In this document: positions 58,413-64,000 of the stretch, piece by piece
How positions within the stretch are numbered: the stretch's first letter is position 1
Layout of the letters: each line of letters begins with the position of its first letter
NCBI GenBank assembly: GCA_023091665.1
Contig: JALJCQ010000001.1
Coordinates: 2,046,001 to 2,110,000 of the forward strand
Direction of reading: 5' to 3'
From: Pythium myriotylum
Taxonomy: Eukaryota; Oomycota; Peronosporomycetes; Pythiales; Pythiaceae
Length of the DNA stretch: 64,000 nt
Program-made: the position numbers and the translations under genes
The notes under the pieces: generated by a model
Seen by the model: only the letters and a program-made list of their open reading frames with translations
Database searches by the model: none
What the model was told of the DNA's origin: nothing

Positions 58413-58583
58413 ATTGATCGGGACTTAGTTCGCTGTCGCTACCTCTAAGCCGTCTTGTGTCCTACGCTACCATAAACATATGCATGTCCTACCTATCGTA
58501 ATCATATGCAGAGGTATACACACTTCGTGGGTACTTCAACAAAGTTGATGGGTTGAACTGGGTTCAACCCAGAACTAGATGGA

Positions 58584-58651
58584 GAACTTTCCACCTGAGA
58601 ATTTTCTACATGGGAATCTTCCACATGAGAATTTTCTACAGTTGAATCTTC
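58584..58651 (-). promoter_or_regulatory. Family B array of five GAAnnTTC motifs at exact 15-bp period
   Basis: Motifs start (plus-strand coordinates) at 58584, 58599, 58614, 58629 and 58644. On the minus strand they read GAAAGTTC, GAAAATTC, GAAGATTC, GAAAATTC and GAAGATTC. The central two bases and the spacers vary, while GAA and TTC do not. A 15-bp step is three heat-shock pentamers, so all units are in phase. Confidence 0.6.
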
Positions 58652-58702
58652 CACAACTTGAACTTCAACTTCAAGATGTTGTGACACATTGTACCCATAA
58701 TA

Positions 58703-59025
58703 CAACAGCCTCGAGTTGCTCACGGCGACCAAGCGTGCACTCAGCGAACGCTTCGAGATGTCCGACCTCGGCGAACTCAAGTACTGCCTCGGCATGGAAG
58801 TTGAGCAAGACCCCAAGTCCGGCGATGTCACCATGCGGCAGACCAAGTTCCTGCAGTCGATCCTGACCAAGTTCGGCATGCAAGACTGCAAACCAGTGAG
58901 GACTCCTCAAGACCTCGGACTCAAGCTGACCAAGGCCATTTGTGAAGGTGGTTGCAAGCACGAAGACACCATGAAGAACGTGCCGTACCGAAGTGCAGTC
59001 GGCGCACTCATGTACCTCATGGTCG
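58703..59025 (+). pseudogene. Family A RT fragment (continuation of the copy at 53185)
   Basis: It starts CAACAGCCTCGAG, the family A sequence just after the YVDD region, and encodes [20 protein letters not shown] through VGALMYLMV. It ends at CATGGTCG, joined directly to an LTR start, so the RNase H part is missing here too. Variants EVEQDPK and AICEGG are private. Confidence 0.88.
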
Positions 59026-59383
59026 TGTTGAAGATGATGCGCCTCGAACCCAGCGTCATCATTCCAGTTGAAGCTCGGCAGTTGAAGCTCGGCTGTAGAA
59101 GATTCTCCTGCAGAAGATTCTCCTGCAGAAGATTCTCCGTGGAAGATTCGACATGTGGAAGATTCTCCGTCTGGTTCTGGTTTGAATCCAGTACCACCCA
59201 TCGACTTCGTTGAAGTATCCACGAAGTCAGTTTATGTTTGCATATGTTTACGATAGGTAGGACATACATTTGATTATGGTAGCGTAGGACACACACAGAC
59301 GGCTTAGAGGTAGCAGTAGCGAACTAAGTCCCGATCAATTCACTTTGCATTTTGCATCCCACCAACCAAGCGACCTTCCAACA
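59026..59383 (+). repeat. Family A LTR abutting RT coding sequence
   Basis: 358 bp, with the same two TCCTGCA-type U3 units as the LTR at 52823, in the CATTTTGC form. It is followed by the primer-binding site. Confidence 0.94.
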
Positions 59384-59387
59384 GGTT

Positions 59388-61945
59388 ATGAGCCCAAGCC
59401 CAGCCGACTCTGCCTCCACCGACTTCGCCTCCCCAGCCTTCGCCATGGATTCGACCACCCCAGCTCGCATCAACAAGTTCGACGGAACCAACTTCCACAC
59501 ATGGAAGTTCAAGATGCAGATGGTGCTCGAAGAACGCGATGTCTGGGAAGTTGTCTGTGGAGAGGTCAAACTCGAGCAGTGCCAGACCGACGCGGACCGA
59601 GCCCTCTTCAAGAAGAAGTCTCGCAAGGCGCTCGCGATGATCTGTCTCGCGATGGAAGACTCGCAGCTCCCGCTGGTTCGGTCGGCGAGTGGTGCGCAAG
59701 ATGCATGGTCAAGACTGGAAGAACACTTCGAGAAGAAGAGCCTTGCCAACAAGCTCTTTCTTCGTCGTCGTTTCTTCACGACCATGATGGAAGAAGGTGA
59801 CGATGTGCTCACGCACATCAACAAGCTCAAGACCCTGGCGGAGCAACTCGACGCAGTCGGCGCTCCGGTCAGCGAAGACGACTTGGTGATCACGCTTCTC
59901 GGCAGTCTCAGCGAGTCGTACCAGTTCCTCATCACGGCGTTGGAGTCGCGTGTCGACGCGCTCACGTGGGAACTCGTGACGTCTCGGGTGCTCCATGAAG
60001 ACATGAAGCGCAAGGAGCAAGGTGGCGACGGAGCCACGCTTGGCCAAGCGTTCATGACAAGTGACGCGAAGCCCAAGGGCCGTGCAGTCAAGAAGACTGG
60101 CACGTGCAACTACTGCGGCAAGATCGGTCATTGGGCCGCGGAGTGCCACTCGCGTGTCAAGGACAACGGCAACGGCAACGGCAACTCCAGCGGCAACGGC
60201 AACGGAAACCCTCGGCAACCCTCAGCAACGGTTCCAGCGAGCGAACCTTGCGCAAGATGAAGACCCCGGCGAGTACCTGTTCTCGGTCGGGAAGACCCAA
60301 GGCAAGTCGAGTCAATCCACGGCGTGGTTGGTCGACTCGGGTGCGACTCAGCACATGTCGCGAACCAAGCAGTTCATGATGAACTACAGGAAGATCGACC
60401 CAGTCGACGTGCATCTGGCCGATGATGGCACGGTCCAAGCGGTCGGCGTGGGAGACATTCTCATGTCGATGAAGACTCCAAGCGGTGTCAAGAAGGGTTT
60501 GCTCACCAACGTGTGGCATATCCCCAAGCTCAGCCGCAACCTGTTCTCGGTCGGAAGATTCACGGAGGACGTTGCTCCCGTGACGTTCGACAAGGACGGT
60601 TGCTTCGTCGTTCTCAAGGGCGCCAAGCGGACCATCGGCACTCGAATCGGCAAGGGTCTGTTCAAGCTCAACATGTCTCCAGTGTCGACTGAAGCAGCCC
60701 ACGCCGCCAGTACAAGACGAGGTCGCGCCATGTCCAAGTCGTACCTGTGGCACCTCCGACTCGGTCACATCGGCTTCAGCGGTCTCGAAGCCATCGTCAA
60801 GAAGGACCTCGCCGACGGACTCGACATTGGGTCTGTGCAAGAGTGGGAGGTCTGTGAAGGCTGTGCACTCGGCAAGCTGACTCGCGTCAAGTTCCAGTCG
60901 GGCACGACCAAGCGGTCTGCGAATCTGCTTGACGTCGTGTACAGCGATGTGGCCGGCCCCATGAAGACTCCGACTTTCGGCGGCATGAAGTACTTCGCCA
61001 CCTTCACCGACGACAAGTCTCGACTGTGCAAGTTGTACCTGATGCGGTCCAAGGACGAAGTCTACGACAAGTTCGTCGAGTTCGTCAACTGGGCCGAGAA
61101 CCAAACCGGTCGTCGAGTCAAGGTGCTTCAAACCGACGGCGGCGGCGAGTACCAGTCGGCCAAACTTGCCAAGTTCTGCCGCAAGCGTGGCATCGAGCAC
61201 GACGTCACGCCGCCATACACGCCTCAGTTGAACAGTGTGGGGGAGCGCATGAACCGAACCATCGGTGAGTGTGGTCGTTGCAAGCTCCACCATGCCAACT
61301 TGTCCGACGAGTACTGGGGCGAAGCCGTCATGACTGCAGTCGAAGTTCGCAACCGACTTCCGACCCGCGCTCAAGACTTGTACAAGTCGCCGTACGAAGA
61401 ATGGTACGGCAAGAAGCCCTTGCTCGCCAACTTCAAGGTGTTCGGCTGCCATGCGTACGTCCACGTGCCGAAGGAGAAGCGGTCAAAGTTCGACGCCCGA
61501 GCCATCTTGTGTCGGTTCCTCGGCTACTCGGACCACGAGAAAGCGTATCGGTTTGAAGAAATCGCAACCGGCCGGATCGTCATCAGTCGAGACGCGCAGT
61601 TCATGGAAGACACGTTCGACGATGGCAAGCGCGAAGAACCCTGGAGCAAGTCCGTCGAGTTCCGCGACGATGAAGATGATCAAGATCAAGATGAAGCAAC
61701 CGACAACCAAGATGATGAAGACATGGGTGAGCAGCCAGCCTCACCAGCACCAAGTCAGCGCAGCTACGAGCGACCGGAGTGGCAACAGGGCCAGCGGTCG
61801 CAGCGTCCAGCAGCACCAGCATCGGCCCAGCAGCCGAATGTCGACTACGCACCAGGGTCCAAGCGCCACTCTCGCACGCACTCGCTCGAGAACCTGGCTG
61901 AACCGCCAGTTGAGAAGCGCTACGGACGGGTTGGACGCACAAGTG
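59388..61945 (+). pseudogene. Family A Gag-Pol with frameshift, lacking RT and RNase H
   Basis: Gag is open from 59388 through the zinc knuckle and a shortened Asn-Gly tract. A small rearrangement near 60210-60230 (CTCGGCAACC partly duplicated as CTCAGCAACG) shifts the frame; the gag frame stops at 60260. Protease and integrase are open in the next frame, with [10 protein letters not shown] and NSVGER as in the copy at 53185. Coding sequence ends in the linker at VGRTS (61945), where a degraded LTR begins. Confidence 0.9.
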
Positions 61946-62262
61946 TGTCGAAGATGATGCGCCTCGAACCCAGCGTCATCATTCTAGTTGAAGCTCGGCA
62001 GTTGAAGCTCGGTTGTAGAAGATTCTCCTGCAGAAGATTCTCCGTGGAAGATTCGACATGTGGAAGATTCTCCGTCTGGTTCTGGTTTGAATCCAGTACC
62101 ACCCATCGACTTCGTTGAAGGATCCACGAAGTCAGTTTATGTTTACATCTGATTACGGTAGCGTAGGACACACACAGACGGCTTAGAGGTAGGAGCAGCG
62201 AACTATGTCCCGATCAATTCACTTTGTATTTTGCATCCCACCAACCAAGCGACCTTCCAACA
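61946..62262 (+). repeat. Degraded family A LTR at array edge
   Basis: 317 bp. It starts TGTCGAAG (TGTTG mutated), lacks about 25 bp around the GATAGGTAGG block and has several private changes (TTCTAGTTG, CGGTTGTAG, CTTTGTATTTTGC). It is the most divergent family A LTR in the window, so probably the oldest. Confidence 0.88.
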
Positions 62263-62321
62263 GGTTATGAGCCCAAGCCCAGCCGACTCTGCCTCCACCG
62301 ACTTCGCCTCCCCAGCCTTCG
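62263..62321 (+). pseudogene. Family A internal start, 59 bp, truncated
   Basis: Primer-binding site and the first codons of gag, up to CCAGCCTTCG. At 62322 the sequence becomes unrelated. This is the right border of the copia array. Confidence 0.9.
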
Positions 62322-62881
62322 TCTCGGTTAAGCATCCTGCAATTCAAGATAAACGCGCTCGCTGCACACACATGCGAGTGAAAGACCACTAATCCATGAT
62401 GCCCGAGAGGAACTTTCATGAACCGCCATCAACAAGCTGCCGGGTTTCTCTTCTAGCCAACATCTTCAACCAAGCAAGACTAAGGGCAGCGGGATATTGG
62501 CATGGGACAGGCACAACCAACGCGACGAAGCTGGCCTTATTCTGACGCAGGAGCAGTAGTCGACACGACAGCTCACATCTTCTTGTCTTACCCACGTGTG
62601 CAAACCTAACGAGGTCTTCCAATGGATAGTGATACATACCAGACCAACCCCCAGTTGGAACTTGAGGGACGCGCGAGGGTCACACTATCGCTGCTGGCGA
62701 CTCCTAGATATCCAAGGCCTCCTAAATATAATCGGAGTCCAAGCCGCCACATTGCTTCAGCTGCCCCCCGCTTGATGTCACTGGAGGTAGCGCCTGATCC
62801 TCGTCGACTGCGAGATGATCGGCTGTCGCACAACAGACCTCTCCTTTCACTGTGCGATCATACACAGGGATCATACACATG
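62322..62881. other. Decayed non-array DNA, possible retroelement zinc-binding remnant
   Basis: No open gene is recognised; short frames are interrupted in all directions. At 62559-62603 the plus strand reads VDTTAHIFLSYPRVQ, reminiscent of the ETxxHIFxxCPxA motif in the zinc-binding domain after non-LTR reverse transcriptases, with Tyr where Cys is usual. Because RNase H-like pieces follow, a decayed LINE-type ORF2 end is plausible, but the match is weak. Confidence 0.35.
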
Positions 62882-63103
62882 CTACTGACGGGGCTACGAG
62901 CGGCTCAGGCCTATCGTGTGTATGTGGTCGGAGACAGCATCATTATACTCAGTCAGCTCCAGCGCTACAGGCCACCACGGAACGCCGAGCCGTTACCATT
63001 GCCTCCGCAAGGCGATACCCTCTGAATCACAGAGTGGCAATATTGCCTACGCGCCGACAGCAAAATGGCCAACATCGCCATGGACACCCCTACCAGCGTT
63101 CAG
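62882..63103 (+). pseudogene. RNase H-like fragment, C-terminal half (decayed retroelement)
   Basis: In one frame it reads LLTGLRAAQAYRVYVVGDS, then IILSQLQRYRPPRN, a TGA at 63023, then EWQYCLRADSKMANIAMDT and SVQ. VVGDS with RPPRN, a WxxxLRAxxKMAN block and AMDT is the pattern I know from RNase H domains at the end of oomycete retroelement polyproteins. The single in-frame stop and loss of the N-terminal half show decay. No family assignment beyond RNase H-like is certain. Confidence 0.5.
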
Positions 63104-63168
63104 GGCCCCCACACCGCGAAGTCGCCACACGAGGTTCGCGTTATCATGCGGTCAACAAAGGAGCCACG

Positions 63169-63243
63169 GCAGCGAAAATCGTGTGGAGTGCAAGGATGTC
63201 CTATGTGCGTCCTGACATGACCAACAACCAGGCAGAATATGTC
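63169..63243 (+). pseudogene. RNase H-like fragment, N-terminal half, out of order
   Basis: It reads AAKIVWSARMSYVRPDM followed by TNNQAEYV. TNNQAEY is the hallmark of the RNase H active-site region (E of the catalytic set) and normally directly precedes the GLRAA...GDS part. Here it lies 65 bp downstream of that part and in another frame. It may be a second copy or a rearranged piece of the same domain. Confidence 0.5.
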
Positions 63244-63518
63244 AGCCGCAGCTACTCGCTCGCGATCAGCTCGGCGTTGGACACGATCAGCAGCGTGCTG
63301 ATCATGGTCAACGTCGTGCTGCTCAGCCGCGACTGAGCGCGGCCGCTCAACCAGGAGTCTCTGCCCAGCTCACCGAAGCAGGGCGGCAACAAGAACCACG
63401 AGCCTCCGAGCCTGCCGCAGCTGCCGCATGGCTCGCTGATGATGGCTGCTGCTCATCCCGGGCCACACGTGCTGCAACGTCAACTGCACCATCGCCACAG
63501 GCGACCACGCGCTCTGCC
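63244..63518. other. No gene recognised
   Basis: GC-rich sequence. The frame of the preceding fragment continues about 30 codons (SRSYSLAISSALDTISSVL) to a TGA near 63334, without a recognisable motif. Nothing else was identified. Confidence 0.3.
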
Positions 63519-63552
63519 CGGCTCACGGCGATTGCGCAATCGCCGTGAGCCG
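63519..63552. repeat. 34-bp perfect palindrome
   Basis: CGGCTCACGGCGATTGC is followed without spacer by its exact reverse complement, centred between 63535 and 63536. It could form a hairpin or bind a dimeric protein. It is not near a recognised gene. Confidence 0.9.
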
Positions 63553-64000
63553 ATACGCTCATCGCCAAGACTCCGCAAGGACCACCGTGAGAAGGCAATC
63601 TCCTCACCCACGAGTGAGCGTGCGTCTCCACGCACGCCGAACGGTGCCTCGGCGCGCCGCCGCTGATCGCGGACCCCGCGACCAGTCTCTACGTTCTGCA
63701 TCTACGACGACATGGTGAGTATCCTAGGGCGGAGCACTAGGAAGAAAAGAAAAGTGAGGGCACCAAAAAACACAACTAAAGAGCAATAGCATTCCAACAT
63801 TTGCCCTCCAAGCAACAAGTCCACATCCACACACCGACCAAGTCAAGCACACCAGTAACTAGTCCGCCAACTCCTTCGTACCGCTTCCTCCACCAGAACA
63901 ACTGGGCCTCTAAGTCGACCCCGAGCGAGAAGTCGACAATTGGTAGCACTTGTTGGTCCCCGGGACTTGGGGGCCAGTGAGCGTTCGAGCCGAGCGGCAG
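63553..64000. other. No gene recognised
   Basis: Short interrupted frames only. An A-rich stretch (about 63748-63790) and C/A-rich sequence follow. No LTR, tRNA or coding motif was identified up to the window end. Confidence 0.3.

Larger units (their letters stand above)
56494..58702 (-). mobile_element. Family B copia element, minus strand, 3' half deleted
   Basis: It keeps its 5' LTR (58702-58348), primer-binding site, gag, protease and most of integrase. The rest of integrase, RT, RNase H and the 3' LTR are gone together with 59 bp of the family A host. The deletion join shares AAG between the two sequences. Confidence 0.9.
58348..58702 (-). repeat. Family B LTR with TATTA...TAATA termini
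   Basis: 355 bp. On the minus strand it starts TATTATGG and ends CCTTTAATA before the primer-binding site. The termini form a 5-bp inverted repeat, TATTA/TAATA, instead of TG...CA. The 3' part from GCATATG through GCATTTTGC is nearly the same as in family A; the outer parts are not. Only one LTR is present, so the ends rest on the primer-site boundary and on resumption of family A at 58703. Confidence 0.75.

Noticed and set aside
1..62321. The whole repeat structure as an assembly artefact.
   Set aside because: It cannot be excluded without reads. However, two clean 5-bp target duplications, private variants shared by the inverted arms and unit-specific lesions argue that much of it is real.
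62815..63336. Open frame of 173 codons at the right edge as a host gene.
   Set aside because: Only the TNNQAEY part resembles a known domain; the other RNase H half lies in a different frame within it, so the frame is accidental.

Overview
The window is eukaryotic and consists almost entirely of one LTR-retrotransposon family of the Ty1/copia type (here 'family A') piled up as tandem, nested and inverted copies. Fragments of a second copia family ('family B') are trapped inside, and about 1.7 kb of decayed non-array DNA lies at the right edge. No ordinary host gene, rRNA, tRNA or CRISPR was seen. The most likely host is an oomycete (Phytophthora-like). The LTR promoter block reads TCACTTT followed by ATTTTGC, which fits the oomycete initiator plus flanking-promoter consensus as I remember it, and the Gag sequence resembles oomycete copia elements. 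This is inference, because no unique host gene is present.

Family A: a 359-bp LTR (TGTTG...CAACA), a 12-nt primer-binding site complementary to the anticodon arm of initiator tRNA-Met, and one Gag-protease-integrase-RT-RNase H ORF of about 1460 codons. The ORF starts inside the primer-binding site and stops 46 bp inside the 3' LTR. A purine tract, GAGGGGGAG, abuts the 3' LTR. About 19 near-complete LTRs and five LTR pieces are present.

Layout: (1) 1-3906, the 3' ends of two nested plus-strand copies. (2) 3907-5301, an inverted duplication with 580-bp arms. (3) 5218-10285, a complete plus-strand element with an open ORF. (4) 10324-17116, a compound minus-strand insertion (LTR-fragment-LTR-full ORF-LTR) bracketed by the 5-bp target duplication CACCG inside another copy's gag. 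(5) 17122-18001, the rest of that gag, with a tripled 73-bp zinc-knuckle segment. (6) 18002-45798, six head-to-tail LTR-ORF units sharing single LTRs (27.8 kb). (7) 45799-52822, a family B copy split by a minus-strand family A element with target duplication ACCTC. (8) 52823-59025, a family A copy broken by a minus-strand family B element that lost its 3' half in a deletion with AAG microhomology. (9) 59026-62321, a degraded family A copy and the array edge. (10) 62322-64000, old DNA with fragments of a non-LTR-retrotransposon-like RNase H domain and a 34-bp perfect palindrome.

The layout is best explained by repeated insertion of family A into itself, followed by recombination between LTRs that deleted or duplicated whole LTR-ORF units. 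Two sequence signals stand out. Both families carry five GAAnnTTC motifs (heat-shock-element-like) at about 15-bp spacing in U3. Both also share a nearly identical promoter/R block although their proteins are very different. Five full-length family A ORFs are uninterrupted with every recognised motif in place or nearly so; the others carry deletions, frameshifts or truncations.
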